A DNA stretch of 64,000 nt, taken from Sandaracinus amylolyticus (GTDB lineage: Bacteria; Myxococcota_A; Polyangia; Polyangiales; Sandaracinaceae). The DNA lies in assembly GCF_021631985.1 (NCBI RefSeq), contig NZ_CP070225.1:1116001-1180000 (forward strand), in the 5' to 3' direction. The notes under the pieces were generated by a model. The model searched no databases, was not told the origin of the DNA, and worked only from the letters and a program-made list of their open reading frames with translations. Made by a program: the position numbers and the translations under genes. Every line of letters starts with the position of its first letter. Within the stretch, counting starts at the first letter, position 1. Positions 35,576-44,886 of this stretch are shown in pieces.

Positions 35576-36480
35576 CCGCGAGGAGGACCGAACGAGCGGC
35601 GCGCCTCGACGTGCCAGGGCTCGCGCGAGTAGGGCGTGTGCAGCGAGACGCCGAGCCCGCGCGCGATGCGGATGAGGCGCGGCACGTCGTTGGTGTCGAC
35701 GGCCTGGTACCACGTGCCGACGCGGCGGACGTTGCGCACGAGGTGGCGCGAGGGGCCCCACGGCGGGAAGGCCGGGGCGCCGCGCCCGCTCTGGTAGAGG
35801 TTCCACAGCGAGGCCTGCTGCGCATACGTGCGCAGGCCGGTGCGCGAGCCGTAGAGCGAGCCGCTCCAGCCGCGACGGCGCGCGGTGCGCAGGAGCCAGA
35901 GCCACGAGCGACCGACGCGCCCGAGGTCGAAGCGATAGCGGCGGAAGTTGACGAGCGACTCGCTCGCGACGCCGACGGTTCCGTCCTCGAGGAGCTCGCT
36001 GCCGTCGGGATCGACGTCGAGCTCGCTCTCGAGATCCGACGCGAGCTCTTCCGCGTCGAGCGTGTCGACCGCGAGCTCGGTGGGCAGCGCGTCGACGTCC
36101 ACGCCGCGCACGCGCCAGAAGCGCGCGCTCGCGTCGTCGGTCACGTCGAGATCGGCGACCCACACGCCGTGCTCCTCGTCCGACGCCTCCTCGGAGATCA
36201 CGCCCTCGCGCCACTCCGACCACGTCGTTCCGTCGAGGCTCGTCGCGATCTCGATCTGCATCGGCGCAGGCGCGCGATACAGGTACGAGAGGCGCACGAA
36301 CTCGACCTCCGCGTCGTGCGCCGGCGAGCCCTGGAGCTCGCTCTCGATCTCGTCGGCGTCGAGCCACGAGGACACGGCGTCGTGGCCGTGATCGTCGCTC
36401 GCTTCGATCGCATCTGCGGTCTCGGCAGCACACCCGCTGCCGACCAGCGCGAGCGCGAGAAGGCATGTCCTCCCTCGCAT
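35563..36480 (-). CDS. lipoprotein with C-terminal M15-type peptidase-like domain
   Basis: A 305-residue protein with start ATG 36478-36480 and lipobox LVGSGC (Cys17). The N-terminal half contains a beta domain with SLDGTTWSEWREG. The C-terminal 110 residues look like a VanY/M15 murein peptidase: SRTGLRTYAQQASLWNLYQSG is the family's entry, then PSRH (His246), an Asp262 candidate and EPWHVEA (His290), which could be the three zinc ligands. The His-to-Asp spacing is longer than usual, so activity is uncertain. It is the first gene of a three-gene secreted-protein unit. Confidence 0.72.
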   Translation of the reverse strand: MRGRTCLLALALVGSGCAAETADAIEASDDHGHDAVSSWLDADEIESELQGSPAHDAEVEFVRLSYLYRAPAPMQIEIATSLDGTTWSEWREGVISEEASDEEHGVWVADLDVTDDASARFWRVRGVDVDALPTELAVDTLDAEELASDLESELDVDPDGSELLEDGTVGVASESLVNFRRYRFDLGRVGRSWLWLLRTARRRGWSGSLYGSRTGLRTYAQQASLWNLYQSGRGAPAFPPWGPSRHLVRNVRRVGTWYQAVDTNDVPRLIRIARGLGVSLHTPYSREPWHVEARRSFGPPRGWRP

Positions 36481-36857
36481 CCGTTCCACCCCTTCCGGAG
36501 GCCGAGCCCGTCGCGCTCGGTCCGGCGGCGTGTGTTCGCAACCCACGTGCCTCCGCCGTCAGGACCGGCCAGCGTGGCCGCGCAGGACGGCGCGCTCGCT
36601 CGAGATCGCAGTGATCGCGCCGATGCGGCACGAAGGTCGCGTACGCGCGCAGGAACGTGTCCAGGTTCTGATCGGACCTGGCGCGCTGCGGACTGCGCGA
36701 TGGGAGCGACCGACCTCGGCGCTGGAGTCGAGCGGGACCGGCGAACGTGTGCGCGCGTATCGGGCGGGGAATCAATTCACCGCAGAGGACCGCAGAGAGC
36801 CGCAGAGAAGGAATTTCGATCCTCTGCGGTCCTCTGTGGTTGATCTTCGCCGATCGA
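36481..36857. other. intergenic region without a gene
   Basis: 377 bp separates the M15-like lipoprotein and moaB. Apart from the inverted repeat at 36780-36839, I see no coding frame, RNA gene or clear promoter. Confidence 0.6.
36780..36839. repeat. CGCAGAG-type inverted repeat
   Basis: The left arm CCGCAGAGGACCGCAGAG at 36780-36797 pairs with 36822-36839 (17 of 18 positions). Three CGCAGAG words lie in tandem in the left half. The arms flank a short AT-containing centre (GAATTTCGAT). Similar CCGCAGAG repeats are scattered in many bacterial genomes. Here it sits 18 bp after the moaB stop and could terminate that transcript. Confidence 0.75.
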
Positions 36858-37394
36858 TCAGCGCTCGTTGAGGCGCGGCAGGAGCTCGACGAAATTGCAG
36901 GGTCGGTATCGGCTGTCGAGCTGCAGCTTGAGGATCTCGTCCCAGCCGTCGCGGCACGCGCCGGTCGAGCCCGGCAGCGCGAAGATCAGCGTCGCGTTCG
37001 CGACCGCCGCGAGCGCGCGCGACTGGATCGCGGCGAGCCCGATCGACTTGTGGCTGATGAACCGGAAGTGCTCGCCGAACCCCGGGATCTCCTTCTCCGC
37101 GACCGCGAACACCGCCTCGGGCGTCACGTCGCGCCCGGTGATCCCGGTGCCGCCGGTGATGAGCACCACGTCGATCCCCGGGTTCGCGATCCACGCGCGC
37201 AGCTGCGCCTCGATGAGCTCGCGATCGTCCTTGAGGATCAGCTTCGCGACGACGAGGTGCCCCGCGTCGCGCGCGCGCTCGGCGAGCAGACGCCCCGAGT
37301 GGTCGGTCTCGTCGGTGCGCGAGTCGCTCACGGTGAGCACCGCGACGCACACCGGAACGAACGCGACGTTCTCGTCGATGCCGGGGCCCTTCAC
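36858..37394 (-). CDS. moaB: MoaB/MogA-type molybdopterin-binding protein
   Basis: A 178-residue MoCF-domain protein. VAVLTVSDSRTDETDHSGRLL is the opening motif, ITGGTGITGRDVTPEAVFAVAEKEIPGFGEHFR the molybdopterin-binding loop, and ALPGSTGACRDGWDEIL the C-terminal motif. These proteins adenylylate or bind molybdopterin for molybdenum cofactor synthesis. GTG 37392-37394 overlaps the lgt stop (GTGA), so the gene is coupled to lgt. No other moa or moe gene is in the window. Confidence 0.92.
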   Translation of the reverse strand: MKGPGIDENVAFVPVCVAVLTVSDSRTDETDHSGRLLAERARDAGHLVVAKLILKDDRELIEAQLRAWIANPGIDVVLITGGTGITGRDVTPEAVFAVAEKEIPGFGEHFRFISHKSIGLAAIQSRALAAVANATLIFALPGSTGACRDGWDEILKLQLDSRYRPCNFVELLPRLNER

Positions 37395-38434
37395 GCGTCG
37401 GCCCTTCCCTTGTTGGGCTTGCCCTTCTTGCGCGCCTTCGCGCGCGCGGCCGCAGCGTCGGGCTTCTCTTCCTTCGCCGCGCTCTCGGGCAGCTGCTGTC
37501 CGCTCTTCTCCGCGTCGAGCCGCTCGTCGTACTCCTCGGCGAGGCGCGCGCTCTCGTCGATCTTCGCCTTCTCCTCCGCGCTGAGCGGCGTGAGGATGTT
37601 GAAGCGCTTGGTGCCGAAGATCAGATACGCGCACACCAGGACGATCGGCAGCGAGAGCAGGTGGCCCATGTTGAGGAACCAGCCGTCGTCGACGCCCTGC
37701 GACTCCTTCGCGAACTCCGCGATGAAGCGCAGCGAGAAGTGGATCATCAGGAAGAGATAGAAGGTCGCGCCCGGGCGCAGCTTCCGCGCGAAGCGCGGCT
37801 GGAACCACAGCGTCGCGAACGCGAGCTCGGCGAAGTAGAGCACCGCCTCGTAGAGCACGACCGGATGGCGCGGCTCGAGGTAGCCGCGCGCGACGAACTC
37901 ACCCGCCGCGTTGCGGCCCCAGTCGGTGAACTGCACGGCCCACGGACCCTCGGTGACGCGACCGACGAGCTCGTGGTTGAAGAAGTTCCCGAGGCGAACC
38001 CAGGGGAACACCCAGATCGCGACCATCATCACCGCGTCGGCGTAGCGATGGAACGCGATGCCGAGCTGCTTGCCGTTGCGGTGCCAGAAGATCCACAGCG
38101 CGAGCACGCACCCGAGGCCGCCGCCGTGGCTCGCGAGGCCCGAGCCGAGCGCCCAGAAGCGACCGAGGTGCACGTCGAGGGGCCAGAGGCTGTTCACCTC
38201 GATCGAGAGGTCGAAGAGCCCATCCCACTCGTAGAAGATCAGGTGGATGTAGTGCGCGCCGAGCAGCATCCCGATCGGCACCCACAGCGTGAGCCGCTCG
38301 GCGTGGTGCTTGGGCAGCCCCCAGAGCTTGAAGTAGTGCGGCGCCTTCCACGCACAGAGCAGGAGGCCCGTCGCGAACAGGAGGCCGTACCAGCGGAGCT
38401 CGATCGCGCCGATGCGCGCGATGATCGGGTTCAT
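37391..38434 (-). CDS. lgt: prolipoprotein diacylglyceryl transferase
   Basis: A 347-residue membrane enzyme that adds diacylglycerol to the lipobox cysteine of prolipoproteins. The family signature is present as GLASHGGGLGCVLALWIF (catalytic His-Gly-Gly region), RLGNFFNHELVGRVTEGPW and HPVVLYEAVLYF. The final about 60 residues are an Ala/Lys/Arg/Glu-rich cytoplasmic tail (ending KARKKGKPNKGRADA) not found in E. coli Lgt. The start is ATG 38432-38434. This fits the large number of lipoproteins in the neighbourhood. It is followed by moaB through a GTGA overlap. Confidence 0.94.
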   Translation of the reverse strand: MNPIIARIGAIELRWYGLLFATGLLLCAWKAPHYFKLWGLPKHHAERLTLWVPIGMLLGAHYIHLIFYEWDGLFDLSIEVNSLWPLDVHLGRFWALGSGLASHGGGLGCVLALWIFWHRNGKQLGIAFHRYADAVMMVAIWVFPWVRLGNFFNHELVGRVTEGPWAVQFTDWGRNAAGEFVARGYLEPRHPVVLYEAVLYFAELAFATLWFQPRFARKLRPGATFYLFLMIHFSLRFIAEFAKESQGVDDGWFLNMGHLLSLPIVLVCAYLIFGTKRFNILTPLSAEEKAKIDESARLAEEYDERLDAEKSGQQLPESAAKEEKPDAAAARAKARKKGKPNKGRADA

Positions 38435-38522
38435 GTCCCAGTGCACTCGGCTACCTCGAAGGACGGAAAGAGATGCGCTCGCCGCATACCGCATCCACGC
38501 GCCCGATGCGAGCCGGCCAGGG

Positions 38523-38528
38523 TATCCT
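38523..38528 (+). promoter_or_regulatory. -10 candidate for the cytochrome operon
   Basis: TATCCT in GGTATCCTCGCG ends 10 nt before ATG 38539. Nearly the same sequence precedes the Ser/Thr kinase gene at 55870. Confidence 0.45.
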
Positions 38529-38538
38529 CGCGGGCCGG

Positions 38539-40071
38539 ATGCGTGGGGTGTGGGGCCGGGTGCTGCTGTCGTGCGCGGCGGCGATGATCGTGAGCGCGTG
38601 CTCGTGCAGCGACGGCCCCGCGCCGCCGCCGTTCGAGGCGCCGCCGCAGGACACGACGCCGCTCGCGCTCGAGCGCTACCACGTGCAGTGGGACGCCGAC
38701 GCGCGCACCCAGGCGCTGAGCGAGGGGCGCGCGGTGATCGAGCGGCTCGAGTGCACGCGCTGCCACGTCGTCGACGAGGTCGCGGCCGCGGGTCGCAGCG
38801 AGCACTGCGTGAGCTGCCACGTGTTCCTCGACGGACTGCCGCGCGACGATCGCCGCTACCAGACGATCGCGTCGCGCTACGGCGAAGACACGATCCAGCG
38901 CTACCAGCGCAACATCGAGCACTACCTCGCGGTGCCCGATCTCACCGGCATCGCGCGCCGACTGCGTCCCGAGTTCATCCGCGACTACGTCGCCGCGCCC
39001 TTCGACGTGCGACCGACGATGCACGAGACGATGGTGCGCATCGACGCGAGCGACGGAGACGTCCGCGCGATCACGCGCTACTTCGCGGCCGTCGCCGAGG
39101 TGCACGATCCCTACGGCGAGACGAGCGCACCGACCGAGCCCGAGCTCGCGCGCGACGAGCAGCGCATCGCGCGCGGACGTCAGCTCTTCCAGGAGCGCGG
39201 CTGCAACGCCTGTCACTACGTCGGCAACATCCGATTGGGCCGCACGGAGGAGCAGATCCGCGGCGCCGGCATTCCCGCGCGCATCGCGCCCAACCTGCGC
39301 TTCGTGCGCGATCGCATGCACGCCGACGTCGTCGTCGACTGGATCGTCGATCCCCAGCGCATCGCGCCCGGCACGCTGATGCCGAACCTGCGCGTGCGCC
39401 GCGAGGACGCCGAGCTCATCCGCGACTTCTTGTGGTTCGCCGATCCGGAGCTCGAGCCCACGCCGCCCAAGGCCGACTTCGTGCTGCCGCCCGCGGTGCA
39501 GCGCCCGGTCTCGTGGGAAGAGGTGAAGGAGCGCGTGCTCGGCCGCGTGTGCGTGCACTGTCACATGAACGATCACGAGCGCGATCGCGGGCCGGGCAAC
39601 GCGGGCGGCTGGGGCTGGCCCAGCGAGCGCGTGCACTTCCGCACCTACGAGGCGCTCGTGAGCGGCATGCCGGGCATCGAGGATCGGCAGTGGTCGTACC
39701 TCGAGACGTGGGAAGAGGCGACGATGCCGCTCCTGCTCGAGGTGATGCTGCGACGTCGCGACGAAGAGCGTCGTGATCACGTGCTTCCGTTCCACGATCA
39801 CGAGCGACCCGAGTACGCCGATCACGAGCCCGGCATGCCGATGGGCCTGCCCTCGATCCCCGACGACGAGATCGCGCTGGTGCGCGCGTGGATCGAGCAG
39901 GGCTGCCCCGGTCCGACCGAGGTCACCGGCATGCCCGGCATCACCGACGGCTTCCTGGTGCCCGACGGACCGATCGCGGTGAACCACGGCTGCGGCGTGC
40001 GCGCGCCCGTCGATCCGCGGCCCGAGTGGGCGTCGCAGCCGCCGCCCGAGTGGGCGCGCGAAGAGCGGTGA
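38539..40071 (+). CDS. tetrahaem c-type cytochrome lipoprotein
   Basis: A 510-residue protein with a signal peptide and a lipobox at Cys21 (IVSAC). It carries four CxxCH haem-binding motifs: CTRCH (72-76), CVSCH (90-94), CNACH (222-226) and CVHCH (338-342). The third, with RGRQLFQERGCNACH and a later GTLMPNLRV, is a typical mono-haem cytochrome c domain with a Met ligand. Other parts are His/Met-rich. A periplasmic electron carrier is likely. It is first in a four-gene run coupled by GTGA and short overlaps. Confidence 0.9.
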   Translation: MRGVWGRVLLSCAAAMIVSACSCSDGPAPPPFEAPPQDTTPLALERYHVQWDADARTQALSEGRAVIERLECTRCHVVDEVAAAGRSEHCVSCHVFLDGLPRDDRRYQTIASRYGEDTIQRYQRNIEHYLAVPDLTGIARRLRPEFIRDYVAAPFDVRPTMHETMVRIDASDGDVRAITRYFAAVAEVHDPYGETSAPTEPELARDEQRIARGRQLFQERGCNACHYVGNIRLGRTEEQIRGAGIPARIAPNLRFVRDRMHADVVVDWIVDPQRIAPGTLMPNLRVRREDAELIRDFLWFADPELEPTPPKADFVLPPAVQRPVSWEEVKERVLGRVCVHCHMNDHERDRGPGNAGGWGWPSERVHFRTYEALVSGMPGIEDRQWSYLETWEEATMPLLLEVMLRRRDEERRDHVLPFHDHERPEYADHEPGMPMGLPSIPDDEIALVRAWIEQGCPGPTEVTGMPGITDGFLVPDGPIAVNHGCGVRAPVDPRPEWASQPPPEWAREER

Positions 40072-43000
40072 GCCGCGTCGCTCGATTCGTCGCCGCGTGG
40101 CTCGATCTGCCGGAAGGGCAGGGCGGGCGCGCGGTGCGCATGCTCGCGCTGATCTTCCTGCTCTCGTCGGCGCTCTCGCTGATGAAGGCGGCGCAGAGCG
40201 GGATCTTCCTGGTCGCGTACCCGCGCTCGATGATCCCGTGGGCGTTCGCGGCGTCGTCGGTGCTGCTCGCGTCGCTCTCGTCGCTCACCGTCGCGTACGC
40301 GCAGCGGCTCGGCACCGCGCGGCTCGGGACGATCTCGCTCGCGTGGTCGGCGCTCGCGATGGTCGTGCTGCGCGTCCTTTTGTTGGTCGACCAACCAAGT
40401 ATCCCGTTCGTGCTCTACGTCGTGATCGAGGCGGCGTCGGGCGTGCTGGTGATCCAGGTGTGGGCGGTCGCGAGCGCGGCGACCGATGCGCGCAGCGCGC
40501 GGCGCTTGTTGCCGGTCGCGGGGATCGGCGCGGCGCTCGCGTGGACCATCGCGGGCCTCGCGGTGCACCCGATCGTCGAGGTGATCGCGAGCGAGGGCTT
40601 GTTGCTCGTGTCGCCGGTGCTGCTCGGCGCTGCGTGGTGGGTCGCGCGGAGGATGGCGCGCCTCGATCTCGACGAGCGCGATCGACGCGGCAGCAAGGCG
40701 AGCGCGCCGCTGGGCGAGGCGTTCCGCTTCGTCGCGAAGGTGCCGCTGCTCCGCATGATGGCGGTGCTCTCGATCCTCGCGCTGGTCGTGGAAGAGGTGA
40801 TGGACTTCCACGTGATGGCGACCGCACGCGAGACGCTCGGCGACGCCGAGGCGATCAGCGCGTTCTTCGGGCGCTACTACGCGATCACCAGCGCGATCGG
40901 GATCCTTCTCCTCGCGGGGCCTGCGGCCCGGGTGCTCGGCGCGCTCGGCGCGACGCGCGCGCTGATCGCGACCCCGCTGGTCACCGCGATCGCGGCGGTG
41001 TTCGCGATGGTGGTGCCGGGGCTCACCTCCGCGGTGCTGCTGCGCGGCACCGGGCGGGTGCTGAAGCAAGCGCTCTGGTCGAACGCGCAGGAGCAGATGC
41101 AGACGCCGCTCTCGCACGCGCGTCGTGCCCAGGCGCGCGCGGCGACGCGCGGTGTGCTCGCGCCGGCCGGCTACGCGGTGTGCGCGCTGGGGCTCGCGGC
41201 GATCCCCGAGCACGTCGACGAGCGATGGCTCGCGGCGCTGGTGCTGGTGCTCTCGGCGATCACGGTCGTGGTGATCGCGACGAGCGCGCGGAAGACGTAC
41301 CTGCGCGCGCTGGAGCGCGCGGTCGACGAGCGACGGTTGTTCCTCGGGGTCGGTCGTGCGCCGCGGCTGGCGCCGCTGGAGCGCGACGTGATCGAGCTGC
41401 TCGAGCGCGAGATCCGCGGCAGCGACGCAGCGCGCGCGATGCTCGCGGCGGAGATGCTCGGGCTCTCGGGCGACGCGGTGCAGATCGATCGCATCGCGCT
41501 CGGGCTGGTGCACGAAGACGCGCGGGTGCGCGGGGCGAGCGCCGAAGCGCTCTCGCGCATCCCCGACCCGGCGGGCGCGCGGCACCTCTCGCGCGCGCTG
41601 GGGCGCGAGACCGACGTCGAGGTGCGGCGCGCGATCGTGAGCGCGATGCGCCCTTCGATCGCACAGCTCGTGACCGCGCGCGCCGATCGCATCATCCAGG
41701 ACGCGCTCGCGCGCGCCGATCGCGACGCCGATCCCCAGGTCGCGTCGATCGCACGCGCGCTGCACCTGCGATGCACGCACGACGGTGAGGCGCTCGGCGC
41801 GTCGCTGCTGCCCGCGCTGCGAGGCGACGACCCCGGTGCGCGCGCGACCGCGCTCGACGAGCTCACCGTCGAGGCCGCGCACGCGAAGGGCATGCAGGAG
41901 GTGCTGCGCGCGCTGCTCGCGCACGACGCACCGGACGTGCGCATCCACGCGGCGGAGCGTGTGATCGCGCTCGGCCTGCTCACGCTGCTGCCCGACGTCG
42001 TCGTGCTCCTGAAGGACGCGGCGACCGGCCCCGCGGTCGCGCGCGTGCTGGTCGAGGTGGGCGAGGTCGCGTTCGGCGATCACGCGCGTCCTGCGGGCGC
42101 GAGCACGCTCGCGTCGCTCACCGAGATCGCGCGCCGCATCGCCCGCTCGCCGGGCGCTGCGTCGTCGGATGCGCTGCTCAAACGACTGCTCGAGCATCGC
42201 GACCCCGCGATCCGTCATCACGCGACGTTCGCGCTGGCCGATGCGATCCGCGCCGGACGTCGCGCACCGCTCGAGCCCGCGGTCGCGCTGCCGCTCGTCG
42301 ATCGCGAGGTGCGTCGCGCGTTCTTGCTCGCGTCGATCCTCGCCGGCGTCGCGCGCGACGACGGAGTGCCGGACTGGGAGTTCGAGCCGCACGTTCGCTT
42401 CCTCGCGCGCGAGGTCGAGCTGCGCATCGAGGCATCGCGCGCCGAGGTGCTCGAGCTCTTGCTCCTGCGTGGTGCGAGCCCGCGGCTCGTGTCGGCGATC
42501 GAGGCGTCACGCCGTGCACCGTCGCGCGAGCGCGACGCGCAGGTCGCGGAGCTGCTCGAGATGGCGCTCGACCCCGCGATCGCGCGCAAGGTGGTGCCGA
42601 TCTTCGAGCGGCTCACCCTGCGCGAGCGCATCGACGCGGCGCGCAGGCTCGGGCTCGTCGATCAAGAGGCGATCGAGGACCCGCTGGACGCGATCGTGCT
42701 GCTCGACGATGCTCACCTCCGTCGCTGCGCGCTGCTGACCTACGGTGCGCGCTTCGAGCAGCGCTTCCCCGACCTCGTCGAGATCGATCGCCCGATGATC
42801 CCGCGCATCGAACGCATCCGATTCCTGCGCAGCGTGCCGCTCTTCGAGGGCCTCTCGGGCGAGGACCTGCTCAGCGTCGCGGACGTGCTCGAGCAGGTCG
42901 AGCATCGCGCCGGCGCCACGGTGTTCCACGAGGGCGATCCCGGCGAGGACCTCTATCTCGTGGTGCGCGGCACGATCGCGATCGAGCAGGGTGGGGTGCG

Positions 43001-43226
43001 CATCGCCGAGCTCGGGGAGCGCGAGTTCTTCGGCGATCTCGCGGTGCTCGATCACCAACCGCGCAGCGGTGACGCGATCTGCGTGAGCGACGCGCAGCTG
43101 CTGCGGCTGCGGGGCGCGGATCTCCGCGAGCTCATGGTCACGCGTCCGCCGATCGTGCAGGGCATCGTCCGCGTGCTGGTGCGGAGGCTGCGCGATGCGG
43201 GCGTTCGCCGCGCGTCGCATGCGTGA
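40068..43226 (+). CDS. nucleotide-transporter-like membrane protein fused to HEAT repeats and a cNMP-binding domain
   Basis: A 1052-residue protein with start GTG 40068, overlapping the cytochrome stop (GTGA). Residues about 15-415 hold about 12 hydrophobic segments with the ATP/ADP-carrier (NTT)-like MFS layout (FVAAWLDLPEGQGGRAVRMLALIFLLSSALSLMKAAQ; GRYYAITSAIGILLLAGP). Residues about 435-900 are helical HEAT-like repeats. Residues about 915-1035 are a cyclic-nucleotide-binding domain (SVPLFEGLSGEDLLSVADVL; HEGDPGEDLYLVVRGTIAI; FFGDLAVLDHQPRSGDAICV). The transporter call is by pattern only. A membrane protein gated by a nucleotide is plausible. Confidence 0.85.
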   Translation: MSRVARFVAAWLDLPEGQGGRAVRMLALIFLLSSALSLMKAAQSGIFLVAYPRSMIPWAFAASSVLLASLSSLTVAYAQRLGTARLGTISLAWSALAMVVLRVLLLVDQPSIPFVLYVVIEAASGVLVIQVWAVASAATDARSARRLLPVAGIGAALAWTIAGLAVHPIVEVIASEGLLLVSPVLLGAAWWVARRMARLDLDERDRRGSKASAPLGEAFRFVAKVPLLRMMAVLSILALVVEEVMDFHVMATARETLGDAEAISAFFGRYYAITSAIGILLLAGPAARVLGALGATRALIATPLVTAIAAVFAMVVPGLTSAVLLRGTGRVLKQALWSNAQEQMQTPLSHARRAQARAATRGVLAPAGYAVCALGLAAIPEHVDERWLAALVLVLSAITVVVIATSARKTYLRALERAVDERRLFLGVGRAPRLAPLERDVIELLEREIRGSDAARAMLAAEMLGLSGDAVQIDRIALGLVHEDARVRGASAEALSRIPDPAGARHLSRALGRETDVEVRRAIVSAMRPSIAQLVTARADRIIQDALARADRDADPQVASIARALHLRCTHDGEALGASLLPALRGDDPGARATALDELTVEAAHAKGMQEVLRALLAHDAPDVRIHAAERVIALGLLTLLPDVVVLLKDAATGPAVARVLVEVGEVAFGDHARPAGASTLASLTEIARRIARSPGAASSDALLKRLLEHRDPAIRHHATFALADAIRAGRRAPLEPAVALPLVDREVRRAFLLASILAGVARDDGVPDWEFEPHVRFLAREVELRIEASRAEVLELLLLRGASPRLVSAIEASRRAPSRERDAQVAELLEMALDPAIARKVVPIFERLTLRERIDAARRLGLVDQEAIEDPLDAIVLLDDAHLRRCALLTYGARFEQRFPDLVEIDRPMIPRIERIRFLRSVPLFEGLSGEDLLSVADVLEQVEHRAGATVFHEGDPGEDLYLVVRGTIAIEQGGVRIAELGEREFFGDLAVLDHQPRSGDAICVSDAQLLRLRGADLRELMVTRPPIVQGIVRVLVRRLRDAGVRRASHA

Positions 43227-44634
43227 GTGGGTCGCCGCGCTGATCGTGCTCGTCGCGATCAGCGCGAGCGCGCAGCAGCGCGCGGAGGTGCGGCTCCTGA
43301 ACGGCGCGAACACTCCGCTCGATCCGACGCGCGACGTGCTGATGCCCTCGCTCCACATCCCGAACGACACGACGCTGCCGCGCGTCTGGTCGTTCGACGG
43401 AACCAGCGATGCGCGTGACGTGCGCATCGAGCTCGTCGGGCTCGACGCGGACGAGGCGACGATCGAGAGCGTCGACGCGCTGGGCATCACGCGCCACGCG
43501 CAGGAGCACGTCGCGCTGCATCGCGAAGGCGACGTTCGTCGCTCCGCGTTCCTGCGGCTCGTGACCACCGATCTCGACGCCGAAGCGCCCGACGTGACCG
43601 ATCGCGTGCTGCAGGTCGCGCTCGGCGACCTCGTGCGCGTCACCGCAGCGGGCGCGACCTACGAGATCCGCGTCGCGTCGCCGCGTCGTGCGCGCCTCCG
43701 GATGCGCATCGTGCGCAACGAGGCCGGAGGGCGCCCCGCGATCGGCGGCGACGAAGCGCGCGCCGCGGCGCTGGCGCGCGAGCAGGTGACGATCGCGAAC
43801 GAGATCTGGGCGCAGTGCGGGATCGGCTTCGGCGATCCGCTCGAGCTCGACGTCGCGGTCGTGGATCCGCCGACCGTGTCGATGCTGAGCGTCGCCGACG
43901 TCGATGGCCTTCCGGCGCGCGGCGGCGGTGTGATCCGGATGCGCGTCGACGGTCGCGCAATCCCGGCGATCACCACGCGCCCGAACGCGCGACCGGTCGA
44001 GACCGCGCTCGCGATCGCGACCGCGCTACGCCGCGCGCGCTTCGTCGCGCGCGTGTTCGAGAACGAGCGGACGGAGAATGGCGCCGATCGATCGGCGGAC
44101 GTCGTGGTGCGCCATCGCGACGGATCGCTCGTCACGATCACACGCGACGGCGACGCGCCGCTCTCCACCGACGCCCGGCAGCGCGTGTCGCTCGCGGAGG
44201 TCGATCTCGGCGACGGAGTGCGCGAGTTCGACAACATGGCCGCGCTCACCGGCACGCTGGAAGAGCGCGCGCTGATCCGCGCGATCACCGACGAGGACGA
44301 GCGCACCATCGACGTGCTCGTCGTCAGCGAGTTCACCGGCCGAACGCGCGATGGCGAGGCGTTCGTCTCGGGCGAAGCGGCAGGCGCCCCGGGCTCGATC
44401 GCGAACGTCGTCCTCGTCTCGCGCGAAGGGATCGCCCGAGCGCGCACCGCGTTCACCCTCGCGCACGAGCTCGGCCACGTGCTCCTCGACCACCCGCTGC
44501 ACCCCGATCACCTCGGCCCCGATCAGCCGTGGCGCCTGATGGACTCCGACGCCGCCGACTCGACGATCCTCGGCCCGCGAAGGCTCACCGAGACCGAGTG
44601 CGCGCGAGCCCGCCGCTTCGCTCACCTCGAGTGA
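43195..44634 (+). CDS. secreted zinc-metalloprotease-like protein
   Basis: A 479-residue protein. ATG 43195 has GGAGG 7 nt upstream and overlaps the previous gene by 32 bp; ATG 43219 is an alternative. The signal peptide ends VAISASAQQ. The C-terminal half carries HELGHVLLDHPLHPDH from residue 424, an HExxH zinc site with extra histidines (His424, Glu425, His428), preceded by ARTAFTLA. The third ligand cannot be fixed from the sequence, and the spacing does not match classic matrixins. The remainder is beta-rich. Confidence 0.8.
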   Translation: MRAFAARRMREWVAALIVLVAISASAQQRAEVRLLNGANTPLDPTRDVLMPSLHIPNDTTLPRVWSFDGTSDARDVRIELVGLDADEATIESVDALGITRHAQEHVALHREGDVRRSAFLRLVTTDLDAEAPDVTDRVLQVALGDLVRVTAAGATYEIRVASPRRARLRMRIVRNEAGGRPAIGGDEARAAALAREQVTIANEIWAQCGIGFGDPLELDVAVVDPPTVSMLSVADVDGLPARGGGVIRMRVDGRAIPAITTRPNARPVETALAIATALRRARFVARVFENERTENGADRSADVVVRHRDGSLVTITRDGDAPLSTDARQRVSLAEVDLGDGVREFDNMAALTGTLEERALIRAITDEDERTIDVLVVSEFTGRTRDGEAFVSGEAAGAPGSIANVVLVSREGIARARTAFTLAHELGHVLLDHPLHPDHLGPDQPWRLMDSDAADSTILGPRRLTETECARARRFAHLE

Positions 44635-44882
44635 CATCGCTCTTGAAGCCAGGCGATACGGTGCAGCTCGTCAGCATTCCCACCGGACTGCGAGACGATG
44701 AGGAGCTGGCGACGAAGTCGCTCTTCGAGGCGTGCCTCGGTCACACATTCGTCGTGCAGGCCATCCAGCCGATCGAGGGCTCGCGATACCTCGTCGAGCT
44801 CTACGTCGGTCACGTCGTCGGCACGAAGGACTTCATGCACTCGATTTGGGTCGAGCCCGAGCACCTCGTGCGCGCGGGCTGA
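44631..44882 (+). CDS. 83-residue conserved-looking small protein
   Basis: A small protein starting at GTG 44631 that overlaps the protease stop by 4 bp (GTGA). It is soluble, with a beta-rich core (DTVQLVSIPTG; HTFVVQAIQPIEGSRYLVELYVGHVV; HSIWVEPEHLV) like an SH3- or PilZ-like barrel, but no family is certain. It ends 4 bp before the convergent radA stop. The tight coupling suggests a role connected with the protease or transporter fusion. Confidence 0.65.
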   Translation: MTSLLKPGDTVQLVSIPTGLRDDEELATKSLFEACLGHTFVVQAIQPIEGSRYLVELYVGHVVGTKDFMHSIWVEPEHLVRAG

Positions 44883-44886
44883 CGCG

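Noticed and set aside
43195-44634. Matrixin (M10) metalloprotease
   Set aside because: HELGHVLLDH lacks the glycine and third histidine spacing of HExxHxxGxxH, so only a general HExxH protease was called.
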